64,000 bases of DNA, taken from assembly GCF_905221025.1 (NCBI RefSeq), contig NZ_CAJNBL010000002.1, positions 54,602 to 118,601 of the forward strand, in the 5' to 3' direction. Shown here piece after piece: positions 43,304 through 54,731 of the stretch. Under the pieces are notes generated by a model. That model saw only the letters and a list, made by a program, of their open reading frames with translations. It was not told the origin of the DNA and searched no databases. A program made the translations under genes and the position numbers. This DNA comes from Candidatus Nitrotoga fabula. Lineage in GTDB: Bacteria > Pseudomonadota > Gammaproteobacteria > Burkholderiales > Gallionellaceae. Numbering within the stretch: position 1 is the stretch's first letter; each line of letters starts with the position of its first letter.

Positions 43304-43325
43304 GGTCGCATGGTTCCATGCGGCC
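43304..43325. repeat. Strong 10-bp hairpin between dapD and yffB
   Basis: GGTCGCATGG (43304-43313) can pair with CCATGCGGCC (43316-43325), with one G-U pair and a 2-nt gap. It is not followed by a T run, so it is a structure or operator rather than a plain terminator. Confidence 0.55.
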
Positions 43326-43358
43326 GGAATTTACCCGGTACAGGACACATTCAACCCG

Positions 43359-45761
<2,403 letters not shown>

Positions 45762-45819
45762 ATTCTTCCCATATCGCCTTTGACTGTCCTGAAATTGGGA
45801 TGCCGTGGGATATCCTGAT

Positions 45820-46740
45820 TCAGTCTGTCTTTTCACCTGAACCAAAATAACCACGACGGAATGCATTTTCCAGCCGTCTGCCATAAAAGGCAACCTGGGT
45901 GCTGCTGGAAGAACCGGCCGGTGGAACGGAAAGAACAGCGTCGCTGTAAGGAAGAACCGGTTCGCCGTTTCGATGCGTGATGACATGCCAGGGTTGCTCC
46001 TGGCCAGGGTACAGATTTTCGTGCAGTTGTGAAGATTTCCCGGCTATCTCCAGGGACTTGCAACGCTCCTCGATAGAAACCGTATGCCGGTGAGTCGCAA
46101 TAGCCCCGTAAACAAACTGCGAATATCCACCACTCTGAACCAGACGCCTGCCAAATTCAAAATCGTCTCCGGCATCATTCAGGAAATTTTCATTAAATCC
46201 ACCCAGAGACTGAAATTTTTCTTTCCGGATGGATGCATTGCCGACATAAAAAAAATGGCTGGGCCAATTTGCCATGGCGCGACGCATGGGCAAGCCAAAT
46301 ACCTGACCGGAATCTTCAAGCCAGCGGCAGAAAAAGTCTTCCCGGATAGGATCCGGAAATAATCCGGGGCCTATCCCCACTGCATTCACATCCGGATTCA
46401 GCGTGTGATATTCCACATAAGATGAAATCAAACCTGGGGAAGGATCGAAATCGTCCCCGAGGAATATCAGTAATTCGCCGCTGGCATGTGCGGCACCCAG
46501 GTTGTTTTGAACCGACCGCGCCGGGCTGGAGCAGGACAAAAGCGAAGCGGAGATTTCAGGATGGTGCTGGCGAAAATCAGCAAAATCTTTTGCTGTGGAG
46601 ATTCTGTGCAGGCCATCGACCAGAATAAATTCAAATGCATCATAAGGATAGTTTTGCGCAGATACCGAGGAAAAGAAATCTCGCTGCTTATGGTGATAAT
46701 CATCCGGTTCAGACGTCACGATCAGGGAAACGCGCATCAT
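45820..46740 (-). CDS. Family 2 glycosyltransferase
   Basis: A 306-residue GT-A fold glycosyltransferase. The N-terminal MMRVSLIVTSEPDDYHHKQRD is followed by a nucleotide-sugar region with VDGLHRI, the DxD-like LGDDFDPSPGLI (about residues 99-110) and GNASIRKEKFQSLGGFNENFLNDAGDDFEFGRRL, a GT2 acceptor region. It ends in a short basic tail. The donor and acceptor are unknown. It is co-directional with and 7 nt after the SEC-C glycosyltransferase, so both probably act in one surface-glycan or glycoprotein pathway. Confidence 0.82.
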   Translation of the reverse strand: MMRVSLIVTSEPDDYHHKQRDFFSSVSAQNYPYDAFEFILVDGLHRISTAKDFADFRQHHPEISASLLSCSSPARSVQNNLGAAHASGELLIFLGDDFDPSPGLISSYVEYHTLNPDVNAVGIGPGLFPDPIREDFFCRWLEDSGQVFGLPMRRAMANWPSHFFYVGNASIRKEKFQSLGGFNENFLNDAGDDFEFGRRLVQSGGYSQFVYGAIATHRHTVSIEERCKSLEIAGKSSQLHENLYPGQEQPWHVITHRNGEPVLPYSDAVLSVPPAGSSSSTQVAFYGRRLENAFRRGYFGSGEKTD

Positions 46741-46747
46741 GATTCTC

Positions 46748-48106
46748 TTATCCTATAGGTATGGTGAAAGAGTGAGGCTCCTGAAGAGCCTGCTCGACTA
46801 TTTCGATCGGTAAATGCTGTAACGCCTCGGTCAGGCCAAGCAGTGCAATAAACTCCCCCCCCCAATTGGCCAGGGTAGGAGAAAAATGGTTCGCCCGGGG
46901 GGGATGGTTCAGTGCTGCGCGGACAAAGCTGGCCATGACCTTGCGCTGTTCCATGCGCGGTGCATGGAATGATTCGCTGATGGTATTCCGTTCATGAATA
47001 CGGTATTCGTACAGGGAATGTGGCACCAGAACAGGCTCGCTTTCCAGTGTTGCGCGCAGGCAGAAATCCCAATCATGGTTATATCGGTAGTCATGAAATC
47101 CACCCAGTGTTTCCCAGAGATTCTTGCGGAACATGAGATTACCGCTGGTAATGGCGGAATTTGCACGAAGCATCGCCAGCCCAAGCGTGGGGCACATCAC
47201 TGCTGCATTCTGTTGTGCCATCAACCCGATCTGGCGGTTGTTTTCATGCTGTCTGAAAGCGTGCCCATTGCCATCCATGAAAGATACCCGCGCAAAACCC
47301 CACTCCGCATTTCTTTCCAGCAAGGAATCCAGCATCGTTTCTATGCGATCTGCCGGAAGCCTGTCGTCCGAATTGAGGAGCTGGATATAGTCCCCTTTTG
47401 CCATCTGGATGCCCTGATTCAGGGTGGTGGCGGCTCCCCGGTTTTCGCGGGCGATCAATGTAACCGGAAACGGAGCCGAAGCCAGAGCTGCACGGCAGGA
47501 CTCAGCCGTGCCATCGGTGGAACCATCATCAATCACGATCAGTTCCAGCGGTGGCCGGGTCTGTGAAAACACGGAACCGATTGCCTCGGAGACATAACCT
47601 GCATGCATGTAAGCCGGCATGACCACTGATACGGAAGGATAGTTATCGGACGATGAACAAGCAGTCTGTTCCTTGCCGGCGCGGGTTGCCTTCAATACCG
47701 GATGCATGCAACGGTATGCATTCAGCTTGCTCTGGACAGCCACAGATAGCGGGTCGGAGCAAACAGAAGCCAGCAGCAGGCCAAGATTCGACCAGAAACC
47801 ATCAAAATGCACCACAGGAGTCGAGAGCAATGCCGCAAAGGCAACGCGCGCCTCATCCATCAGGCCAATCTGCAGATACGCGAGAGCCCTCATGTGCGCA
47901 ACTTCCCAGTCATTTCCCTGCTCCAGGAGAATGGCATCGTATGCCTCGATCGCCTCAAAGGATCTCCCGGCTTTCTGCAATATGAGCGCAGCCTGACGCC
48001 TGGAATTCAAACCCTTTGAAGTTTCACCGGCCAATGAACCGCAGCAATGTTTGTACCGCAAACCACTGTTGCAGGCACAGGGTGCATTTCGCAACAAGTT
48101 AGCCAT
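46748..48106 (-). CDS. SEC-C/TPR-like/GT2 fusion glycosyltransferase
   Basis: An unusual fusion of 452 residues. Residues 1-25 form a SEC-C zinc motif (NAPCACNSGLRYKHCCGS), as in SecA. Residues about 35-120 look like TPR-like helices (AGRSFEAIEAYDAIL, AHMRALAYLQIGLMDEA). From about 150 a GT2 domain follows: YPSVSVVMPAYMHAGYV, IVIDDGSTDG and DxD-like LLNSDDRL. The SEC-C motif may bind SecB, ribosome or protein substrate, which would fit a protein glycosyltransferase, but this is inference. It is adjacent to the other GT2 gene. Confidence 0.85.
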   Translation of the reverse strand: MANLLRNAPCACNSGLRYKHCCGSLAGETSKGLNSRRQAALILQKAGRSFEAIEAYDAILLEQGNDWEVAHMRALAYLQIGLMDEARVAFAALLSTPVVHFDGFWSNLGLLLASVCSDPLSVAVQSKLNAYRCMHPVLKATRAGKEQTACSSSDNYPSVSVVMPAYMHAGYVSEAIGSVFSQTRPPLELIVIDDGSTDGTAESCRAALASAPFPVTLIARENRGAATTLNQGIQMAKGDYIQLLNSDDRLPADRIETMLDSLLERNAEWGFARVSFMDGNGHAFRQHENNRQIGLMAQQNAAVMCPTLGLAMLRANSAITSGNLMFRKNLWETLGGFHDYRYNHDWDFCLRATLESEPVLVPHSLYEYRIHERNTISESFHAPRMEQRKVMASFVRAALNHPPRANHFSPTLANWGGEFIALLGLTEALQHLPIEIVEQALQEPHSFTIPIG

Positions 48107-48387
48107 TGCACCTGCCTGCCGTGTTTGAATTCTGTCGGGTTGTCATATTTATGTAAAGCAGATATGGCGAGCCACGCAATGAATGAGCCATGCATTAATG
48201 CTACCGGTATGCAACATGCCGAAATTGCACCCCAATTCATTGCCAAGGTAACAATGCATTGGGTAACTCAAACTAAAACCACTCAAAATCCAAGTCAATA
48301 CATATTCTGGATTGCCGTAAACAGTTAATCGATAGAAAATGCTAGCATACGGCAACAGGAATTGCGACCCGAACAGGATCATCCCCT

Positions 48388-48861
48388 ATGAAAAACCCGT
48401 CATCTGCAAAATTTCTGGCATTTTGTCTGCTGATCGCCTGCTGGCCAGCGAATGCAGAAACCATCGGCTGCGTGACCACTGCATGGAAGCTCATTGGCGC
48501 CAGCCATAAAGTCTGCGTCGAAGCCTTCCACGACCCCAAGCTCCCCGGGGTTACCTGTCATGTCAGTCAGGCCAGAAAAGGTGGGGTATCCGGTTCACTC
48601 GGTCTTGCGGAAGATCCATCGCAGTTTTCACTTTCCTGTCGCCAGACAGGGCAGATTACCCTGCCAGCAAAGTTCCCGAAGGATGAAACCGTTTTTACGG
48701 AAGATACCTCCATTCTGTTCAAGGAAACCCGCATCATTCGCATGTGGGACCAGGCAAATAATACCCTGATCTATCTGGCGATCAGCCGCAAACTGATAGA
48801 AGGAGCGCCTGCGAACAGCATCTCCACAGTACCGGTCATGCCCTGGGGAAACCGTCCATAG
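48388..48861 (+). CDS. creA: CreA-family periplasmic protein
   Basis: A 157-residue exported protein with signal peptide (about residues 1-23, ending NAE). The mature part matches CreA: IGCVTTAWKLIGASHKVCVEAFHDPKLPGVTCHVSQARKGG-type sequence with conserved cysteines and EDPSQFSLSCRQTG. Its function is unknown. It stands alone, 281 nt downstream in sequence of the SEC-C gene's start (divergent). Confidence 0.9.
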   Translation: MKNPSSAKFLAFCLLIACWPANAETIGCVTTAWKLIGASHKVCVEAFHDPKLPGVTCHVSQARKGGVSGSLGLAEDPSQFSLSCRQTGQITLPAKFPKDETVFTEDTSILFKETRIIRMWDQANNTLIYLAISRKLIEGAPANSISTVPVMPWGNRP

Positions 48862-48976
48862 AGTCGATCATCCTGCCGCATGCCGTGAGCGGCCCGGGCG
48901 ATCTATCGCATGAACCGGAATCGGCATGGTTTTCCATACCTGTAGCCAGTCATGGCACAACATTCGGCAGAATCAT

Positions 48977-49267
48977 TTATACCCGGTCAAATCGTTGCTT
49001 GCGTTCCTCGGTATAAGCCCACCACGGCTGAGGCTCTTCTCCATCCATGAAGCGGGTAATCGAAAGCATGACATCCAGCAGACAGGGATTTTGCCGCTTA
49101 CCGCTTTTATCGCAGATATCGCGGTACAACTGCAACGGATCCCTGCCTGCAAGCTGTGCCGGGGAATGAATATCAATCATTTTCAGCATGCCCGCCACTG
49201 CCGGACCCACATTGGGCAGGTCCGTCAGCTGCCGGACACAGGAGCGCCTGACTTTTGCCGGATTCAT
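48977..49267 (-). CDS. Helix-hairpin-helix Cdd1-like protein
   Basis: The 96-residue protein matches the pathogenicity-locus Cdd1/mitomycin-resistance-type family: QLTDLPNVGPAVAGMLKMIDIHSPAQLAGRDP (HhH motif, about residues 12-43), then CLLDVMLSITRFMDGEEPQPWW. It probably binds DNA, but no role is established. I chose ATG 49267 (MNPAKVRRSC) over a longer frame that overlaps rnk. It is 67 nt downstream of rnk. Confidence 0.82.
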   Translation of the reverse strand: MNPAKVRRSCVRQLTDLPNVGPAVAGMLKMIDIHSPAQLAGRDPLQLYRDICDKSGKRQNPCLLDVMLSITRFMDGEEPQPWWAYTEERKQRFDRV

Positions 49268-49334
49268 GAGGGTTCTCGCCCGAAGTACGGGATAACGTGC
49301 CAGATGCAATCCATCGCCACGCAGGGATCCCGGG

Positions 49335-49748
49335 TTACCGGTGATATTCTCCAGCACGTTCAGGCTGGTAGGTTACGGTTTCAATACGGACATGCAATAC
49401 CCCGCCCCCCGGTTTGGGCCATTCAATTTCATCTCCTTGGGAAAGACCCAGGAGGGCGCTTCCTACAGGTGCCAGAATGGAGATCTTGTTGCTGCTGGAA
49501 TCCATATCCTTTGGATATACCAGCTGCATGGTAAAACTTTGGGACGAAGATTCCACCCGGAATGTGACGGTGGAATTCATGGTTACCACGGTAGGCGGGA
49601 CATCTTCCGGATCGACGATTTCTGCCCGCGCAAGCTCGGCTTCCAGTTCCTCCTTTCCAGGAAAAACATCGCTGGATAAGGAATCCAGCAACCGGTCAAG
49701 CCTGTCCGCATCCACGGAAGAGATAATGATTTTAGGTCGGGTATTCAT
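49335..49748 (-). CDS. rnk: Nucleoside diphosphate kinase regulator Rnk (GreA/GreB C-domain)
   Basis: A 137-residue GreA/GreB-like protein with a short N-terminal coiled coil (about residues 10-45: ADRLDRLLDSLS and KEELEAELARAE) and a C-terminal FKBP-like domain (MNSTVTFRVESS, ISILAPVGSALLGLSQGDEIEW). Rnk binds RNA polymerase but lacks the transcript-cleavage tip of GreA. The ATG gives the typical start. It is upstream of the Cdd1-like gene. Confidence 0.88.
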   Translation of the reverse strand: MNTRPKIIISSVDADRLDRLLDSLSSDVFPGKEELEAELARAEIVDPEDVPPTVVTMNSTVTFRVESSSQSFTMQLVYPKDMDSSSNKISILAPVGSALLGLSQGDEIEWPKPGGGVLHVRIETVTYQPERAGEYHR

Positions 49749-49903
49749 GGTTCATCGCTTGCATGATTGAAACTTGTTATTGTGACCTTCAAGCTTTCGT
49801 GTAATCAAACCGTCAGCACAACTTGCGCGCAGAGCGGGGTATCCATCCACATCAAAAGACAACATGAACCGATTGCCATTCTCGAAATCCGTTCAGGCAA
49901 TTC

Positions 49904-50587
49904 CTAAAGGCGGGTCAGCTTGCCATTCCTCACCCTGACGCGATCCCCGGCCTGAAAACTGACTGGATCGGAATACTTGAAAGTCTTGCTGGAGCCGTTG
50001 TCCATCTTCACGATGACACGGTACTGAGTATCGGATTTTACCTGCTTTTCCACCTGATGGCCAACATAGGCACCCCCTGCAGCTACACCGATGGTTGCCA
50101 GGTCTTTACCCGTTCCGCCACCAATCTGGTTGCCAATCAAACCACCCAGTAATCCGCCTGCAACTGCTCCCACCCCGCTGCCCTCCCCTTCGATTTTGAC
50201 GGTCTTGACATCGCTTACTGTTCCGCATGAATTACACACCGCTTCGGCCGGAGGCGGAACGGCATAAGGAACAGCCGGAGGCGGAACGGCGGAAGAAACA
50301 GCGCCTGGCGGTGGCGGGACCATGGCTGGCTGTGCCACTGCCGGAACAGGCGGACTGGGGGATGCCACCGGTGCCGGTGAAACGGCAACCGGCTGGGCCG
50401 GCATGGCCCCGGATGTCATACTGGCTGGCGCCTGCGCCTGCCCTGACGCGGATACAGGCGGTGCAGTGGCAGGCGCACTGCCCGCTACCGGAACTGGCGC
50501 GGCAGGCGTCGATGCCTGCTCGCTTTTATCCCCGCAGGCTGACAATATCAGCGCGAAAAAAATGATTGCCCACCCAGACTGTTTCAT
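49904..50587 (-). CDS. Glycine-zipper outer-membrane lipoprotein (Pcp/SlyB-like)
   Basis: A 227-residue lipoprotein with lipobox LSAC (Cys near residue 18). Residues about 25-115 are Pro/Ala/Val-rich and disordered, with two copies of VPPPA encoded by a 17-bp direct repeat (50247-50263, 50274-50290). A glycine-zipper transmembrane segment (GSGVGAVAGGLLGGLIGNQIGGG, about 137-158) and a beta-rich C-terminus (YRVIVKMDNGSSKTFKYS) follow. It is typical of outer-membrane SlyB-like proteins. Monocistronic. Confidence 0.88.
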   Translation of the reverse strand: MKQSGWAIIFFALILSACGDKSEQASTPAAPVPVAGSAPATAPPVSASGQAQAPASMTSGAMPAQPVAVSPAPVASPSPPVPAVAQPAMVPPPPGAVSSAVPPPAVPYAVPPPAEAVCNSCGTVSDVKTVKIEGEGSGVGAVAGGLLGGLIGNQIGGGTGKDLATIGVAAGGAYVGHQVEKQVKSDTQYRVIVKMDNGSSKTFKYSDPVSFQAGDRVRVRNGKLTRL

Positions 50588-50944
50588 GATTTACCTTTCG
50601 AACCCGGAAAATTAATTGCCTGAATTATTACGGCCAGACTCCGCTGAATAACGTGACACAACAGGATTTTCTATGGTGTCTACTCTTGTTTATATTAATA
50701 CGAATAAAAAAAATAATCATCCATGTTTTAAAATTCCTTGCTACCCATATGAGAAACGGGTCATGCTATTTTCGCCAAACCAGCATTCCCACGCAATCTC
50801 TGCCATGGCATTCCTAACAGCAGAGATCATTTTATTTTGTAGCAGAATGTCTGAAAAAATCAAAAATTGCATCGTCTTGCAAGCAACCTGAACTGGGGAA
50901 AGACTATAATATTCCCGTGGTCTATTCGGAAAGGAGGAAAAACC
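50588..50944. other. Gap upstream of two small membrane genes
   Basis: The 357-nt gap lies between the divergent lipoprotein and membrane-protein genes and holds their promoters. I see no gene. Confidence 0.4.
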
Positions 50945-51391
50945 ATGAATTCACAATATGTGAAAGGATCATTTGCCGTTCTGTTCGGAATGGCGTTGAT
51001 CTATCTGGGCGACATGGCACTGGGCGTCAACATCGAAATCTACCGTGGAATTGCCACCTTTACTTTTCCTTGGGTGATCGATGTGTTTCTCGTGCCGTTT
51101 ATTGCAGGCGTCGTGGTTTCCCTGATTTATGGCCGGCACGGAAAATGGCTGGCCTGCCTGCCACCGCTGTTCGTGCGCACCATCAGCTTTGCCCAGCTGA
51201 CCTTCTTCGATGATTCCTATGAGTACGTGGACCTGTTTTTCAGAATTCCTCTTGCCTACTGGGGTCTGTGCCTCATCCTCGTGGTGGAATCGGCCAACTT
51301 TGGCGGCATTATTGGAGAAATCATGAAAGGAGTGTACAGGCTCCCCGGCAGAAAACGGAAAGAAAGCCCAATGAATGTCACCCCGGAATAA
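50945..51391 (+). CDS. Hypothetical four-helix membrane protein
   Basis: A 148-residue protein not recognised as a named family. It has about four hydrophobic segments (starting MNSQYVKGSFAVLFGMALIYLG, then WVIDVFLVPFIAGVVVSLIYG, ACLPPLFVRTISFAQL and IPLAYWGLCLILVVESA), consistent with an integral membrane protein. The basic C-terminus (PGRKRKESP) is cytoplasmic by the positive-inside rule. A perfect AAGGAGG lies just before ATG 50945. It is probably co-transcribed with the small gene 81 nt downstream. Confidence 0.75.
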   Translation: MNSQYVKGSFAVLFGMALIYLGDMALGVNIEIYRGIATFTFPWVIDVFLVPFIAGVVVSLIYGRHGKWLACLPPLFVRTISFAQLTFFDDSYEYVDLFFRIPLAYWGLCLILVVESANFGGIIGEIMKGVYRLPGRKRKESPMNVTPE

Positions 51392-51472
51392 AATTCTTTC
51401 TGGGGCACGCCAGTCAGGACAGGCTATATATCATCCAGCTTGGTTATAGATCGTTTGAAAGGAAAACCTGCC

Positions 51473-51649
51473 ATGCTCAAGTCGTTTCGCGTTTACTACC
51501 TGATATGTTCGGTGATTGCCATCAATCTCAGCGCATTTACCGGGGTACTCTATATGGGAATATTCCAGCCATCGACCCTGACCCAGGTAATCTCCTGGAT
51601 ATTGACAATTGGCGCATGGATCATGGTATACATTTTTCGTGACCGCTAA
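51473..51649 (+). CDS. Hypothetical 58-residue membrane protein
   Basis: A small protein with two hydrophobic stretches (VYYLICSVIAINLSAFTGVLYM and QVISWILTIGAWIMVYIF) and an N-terminal basic MLKSFR. I see no family signature. The ATG at 51473 has AAAGGA 9 nt upstream; an earlier in-frame start exists but has no ribosome-binding site. It follows the membrane-protein gene on the same strand. Confidence 0.6.
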   Translation: MLKSFRVYYLICSVIAINLSAFTGVLYMGIFQPSTLTQVISWILTIGAWIMVYIFRDR

Positions 51650-51739
51650 ACGTACCTTGCAGTCAGATCATCCAGACCGGAAATTCTGGCAGGGTAAATC
51701 ACTGGAATTCCGTGCATTGCGGCTTGCGGGGTTACAAAT

Positions 51740-52435
51740 TCAATAACGGTCGCCCACTGTCAGTGATCGGCCATTGTGTTCAGGACCGAGACCAAGCAAC
51801 CAGGGAACTGCCGTGTTCGCCCATTCCATGGCTTCCGGGAAATGCTGCGCCTGTAAGCCGAAAGATATGCGCAGCATGTCGGTGTTGATAATGCCCGGAT
51901 TCAGCGGCACTGCCGCCATCCCCTGAGGCAGTTCCTGTGCCAGCGCCTTAGTCAATCCTTCTATCGCCCATTTGGTAGCACAGTAGGGTGCCACTTCCGA
52001 ATCTACCGAACGTCCCCATCCAGAACTGAAATTGACGATCACCCCCCTGCCCCTGGCTATCATGGCTGGGGTAAAATGCCGTATCACACTGGCAACGCCC
52101 TTGATGTTCACATCAATAACTGCAGAAAATTCACCAGCCGGAACTTGCCAGAGCGGCGCATTCTGATTGACGAGCGCGGCATTGTTGATCAGCAGATCGG
52201 GAGAACCGGCCCTGTCCAGAGACCTTCTTGCCCATTCCTGTACCGCACTGTCGTTGGCCACGTCCACCACATCAAATCGATGATCCTTGTCCCCGTACAT
52301 GACATTCAGTTCATCAACCGCAACCGCTGACCGCCCGCAGCCCAGCACCGTATGACCCAGACGAATAAACCCTTCAGCCATGCTGCGTCCCAGACCGCGG
52401 GTCACTCCGGTAATGACAATGAGTCGGGTGGTCAT
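51740..52435 (-). CDS. Short-chain dehydrogenase/reductase
   Basis: A 231-residue SDR oxidoreductase. The cofactor motif TGVTRGLG (about residues 9-16), NNAA motif (INNAALVN, about 83), catalytic Ser (SSGWG) and YxxxK (YCATK, near 152) are all present. The substrate is unknown. It is monocistronic on the minus strand with pirin upstream. Confidence 0.9.
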   Translation of the reverse strand: MTTRLIVITGVTRGLGRSMAEGFIRLGHTVLGCGRSAVAVDELNVMYGDKDHRFDVVDVANDSAVQEWARRSLDRAGSPDLLINNAALVNQNAPLWQVPAGEFSAVIDVNIKGVASVIRHFTPAMIARGRGVIVNFSSGWGRSVDSEVAPYCATKWAIEGLTKALAQELPQGMAAVPLNPGIINTDMLRISFGLQAQHFPEAMEWANTAVPWLLGLGPEHNGRSLTVGDRY

Positions 52436-52599
52436 GGAAATATCAGCTCATCCGGTAATTTCTTAACACCGCCAGAAATTCCTGAAACAGCCCTGCAATG
52501 ATTGCAAATTTTGCATAACGCTCATTTTTTCACCATCAAACACACGTTGTCTGTCCAGTCTGCCTCAGCACCTGGTCCGGAATGCCAACCTTTTGGGGT

Positions 52600-53301
52600 T
52601 TATGCAGCCAGATCAAATACCAACACTTCCGCCTGAATTCCATTTTCAATCCGGATCTGGTTCTCCCGCTCAATCAAAAGCGCATCGCCGGAGTGTAACC
52701 CGTAACCATTGACTTCCAGCTCTCCGCAAATCAGGTGCACATAGGCCTTTCGATCCGGCCGGACCTCCAGCGTGACCGTCTGCTTTCCATTAAACAGGCC
52801 GACATACAGCCTGGCATCGGCATGGATCAGGACGGAATTCATGCTTCCATCCCGAGAGGCAATCAAACGTAATTTCCCCACCTTTTCGGCCTCCGGAATG
52901 GTCTTCTGTTCATACCCAGGCGGGATATCCGTCTGATCCGGCTGAATCCAGATTTGCAGGAAATGGGTCTGCCTGCCCTGGGCATGGTTGAATTCGCTAT
53001 GTCTGACCCCTGTCCCTGCACTCATTCTCTGCACGTCTCCCGGAGGAATTCCACTGACATTGCCCATGCTGTCACGGTGGGCCAGTTCGCCGGACAGGAC
53101 ATAACTGATGATTTCCATATTGCGGTGGCTGTGCTCGCCAAACCCGCTACCCGGCTCAATGCGGTCTTCATTGATTACGCGCAGATTGCCCCAGCCGTTG
53201 AACGCCGGGTCGTAGTAGCTTGCGAAGGAAAAGGAATGATAACTTTTCAGCCAGCCATGATCTGCGTAACCGCGTTCTTCGGATTTTCTGAGTCTTATCA
53301 T
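52600..53301 (-). CDS. Pirin-family bicupin (YhhW-like)
   Basis: A 233-residue bicupin. The N-terminal cupin has the metal ligands of pirins: HSHRNMEIISYVLSGELAHRDSMG (about residues 58-82) with MSAGTGVRHSEFNH. E. coli YhhW has quercetinase activity in vitro; the physiological role of these proteins is uncertain. It is upstream of the SDR gene and 51 nt downstream of the secreted cupin gene on the same strand, so a small operon is possible. Confidence 0.9.
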   Translation of the reverse strand: MIRLRKSEERGYADHGWLKSYHSFSFASYYDPAFNGWGNLRVINEDRIEPGSGFGEHSHRNMEIISYVLSGELAHRDSMGNVSGIPPGDVQRMSAGTGVRHSEFNHAQGRQTHFLQIWIQPDQTDIPPGYEQKTIPEAEKVGKLRLIASRDGSMNSVLIHADARLYVGLFNGKQTVTLEVRPDRKAYVHLICGELEVNGYGLHSGDALLIERENQIRIENGIQAEVLVFDLAA

Positions 53302-53352
53302 GCCCCCTCCTATAGATGAATAGAATAGAAAAACAGTTCAGCATGCGGCCAG

Positions 53353-53787
53353 CTATGGCTGCGGCGTTTCCTCCAGCAAAACATTGGGAATCCCATCCGC
53401 ACCCAGATAAATGGCCAGTATGCGAACAATATCCTGGCCGAGATTCATACCCCGGTGCGGGACGTTCAAGGCCTCGACCAGCGCATCGCCTTTGCGGAAT
53501 GTCTTTTTTCCCTGATTGCCATAATCCACGGTTAATTCCCCCTCCAGCACGTATCCGACCAGCGGAACTGGATGACGATGAATTTTTGCAATTGTACCCG
53601 GCAGGATGGTGACAATACTGACCGTTACCCTGGCCGGCCCAGAGGTTGGATACCGTATTTCTTCACCGGTTACCGTAACCTGCGTAGACAGCAAATCCTG
53701 GGTCGGATAAGCCTGTTCCGCCCTGGCACTGGGTGGCAACAAAAAACAGGCCAGGAGCACCGCGCCATACTGAATCAATTTTGACAA
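53353..53787 (-). CDS. Secreted cupin-domain protein (TTG start)
   Basis: A 144-residue cupin with an N-terminal signal peptide ending PSARA. Cupin metal ligands are visible in IAKIHRHPVPLVGYVLEGELTVDYG and ALVEALNVPHRGMN. The TTG at 53787 is chosen because AGGAGG lies 6 nt before it; an upstream ATG in the same frame lacks this and would push the signal peptide inside. Function is unknown. Confidence 0.82.
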   Translation of the reverse strand: MSKLIQYGAVLLACFLLPPSARAEQAYPTQDLLSTQVTVTGEEIRYPTSGPARVTVSIVTILPGTIAKIHRHPVPLVGYVLEGELTVDYGNQGKKTFRKGDALVEALNVPHRGMNLGQDIVRILAIYLGADGIPNVLLEETPQP

Positions 53788-54021
53788 GATACACCTCCTC
53801 TGAAAAAAATCGGGTTTTAATGCTACCACATCGTTTTTCTGTCCGGTCCGCAACTGCAATATAGAAACCGCAATTTTTGATATGTTAGAATGTATTAAAT
53901 CTGTTAACTGCTATGGGGCCCGTTGCAAATCATCCCAAATTTTTCCGTGATTTCATGCCTTGCAAAGTCGCTTTTTTCCACATACTGGTTCAGTCAATAA
54001 TTATCTGGGAGAATTTTTAGC

Positions 54022-54651
54022 ATGAGAACGCAAACGAAAGAAATCCAGCAGCATCTTACACCGGAAATCGCACTTCAGATTCTAAAGGCGGGGAATGCCC
54101 GCTTTATGAAAAACCTTAAAATAAACCGTAACCTGCTACAGCAATTAAATGAAACGTATGATGGGCAGTATCCCTTTGCCGTAGTCCTGAGTTGCATCGA
54201 TTCCCGGGCTTCTTCGGAACTCATTTTCGACCAGGGTCTGGGAGACCTGTTCAGCATCCGGATTGCTGGAAATATCCTGAATGACGACATCATTGGCAGC
54301 ATGGAGTTTGCCTGTAAAGTCAGCGGGGCAAAAATCATCGTGGTTGTGGGGCATACCCGTTGCGGTGCCATCAAAGGCGCATGTGACGACGTGCAACTGG
54401 GCAAGCTCACCGACCTGCTCGCCAAAATCAAGCCGGTCGTGGAGAAAGTGCGTGATCCAGAGGCAACCGATCAGAATTCCAAAAACGAGGAGTTTGTCAG
54501 CAAGGTTGCCGAAGCCAACGTATTTAATGTCATTGAAGAAATCAAAGGCCGGAGCGAAATACTGCGAGAAATGCTGGAGCAGAAACAGATCGGAATCGTC
54601 GGAGCCATGTACGACCTGCACACCGGACATATTGATTTCTACGAAAGCTAA
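54022..54651 (+). CDS. Beta-class carbonic anhydrase
   Basis: A 209-residue beta-class carbonic anhydrase, interconverting CO2 and bicarbonate. Zinc ligands are in SCIDSRAS (Cys and Asp-Arg pair, about residues 57-64) and VVGHTRCG (His and Cys, about 112-119). Full-length, no signal peptide, so cytosolic. For an autotroph it would supply bicarbonate or CO2, which is inference. It is monocistronic. Confidence 0.95.
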   Translation: MRTQTKEIQQHLTPEIALQILKAGNARFMKNLKINRNLLQQLNETYDGQYPFAVVLSCIDSRASSELIFDQGLGDLFSIRIAGNILNDDIIGSMEFACKVSGAKIIVVVGHTRCGAIKGACDDVQLGKLTDLLAKIKPVVEKVRDPEATDQNSKNEEFVSKVAEANVFNVIEEIKGRSEILREMLEQKQIGIVGAMYDLHTGHIDFYES

Positions 54652-54663
54652 TTGAAAGGATTC

Positions 54664-54698
54664 CCGGGCTCATGGCCAGGTTTTCGCCTGGAGCCCGG
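54664..54698. repeat. Large imperfect hairpin after carbonic anhydrase gene
   Basis: CCGGGCTC (54664-54671) pairs with GAGCCCGG (54691-54698), with an inner CAGG/CCTG stem and TTTTCG loop. It sits between two convergent genes and lacks a T run, so it is a possible RNA 3'-end structure. Confidence 0.55.
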
Positions 54699-54731
54699 AT
54701 GATCCTGGTTTAGCCTCCATCGCAGATAAAC

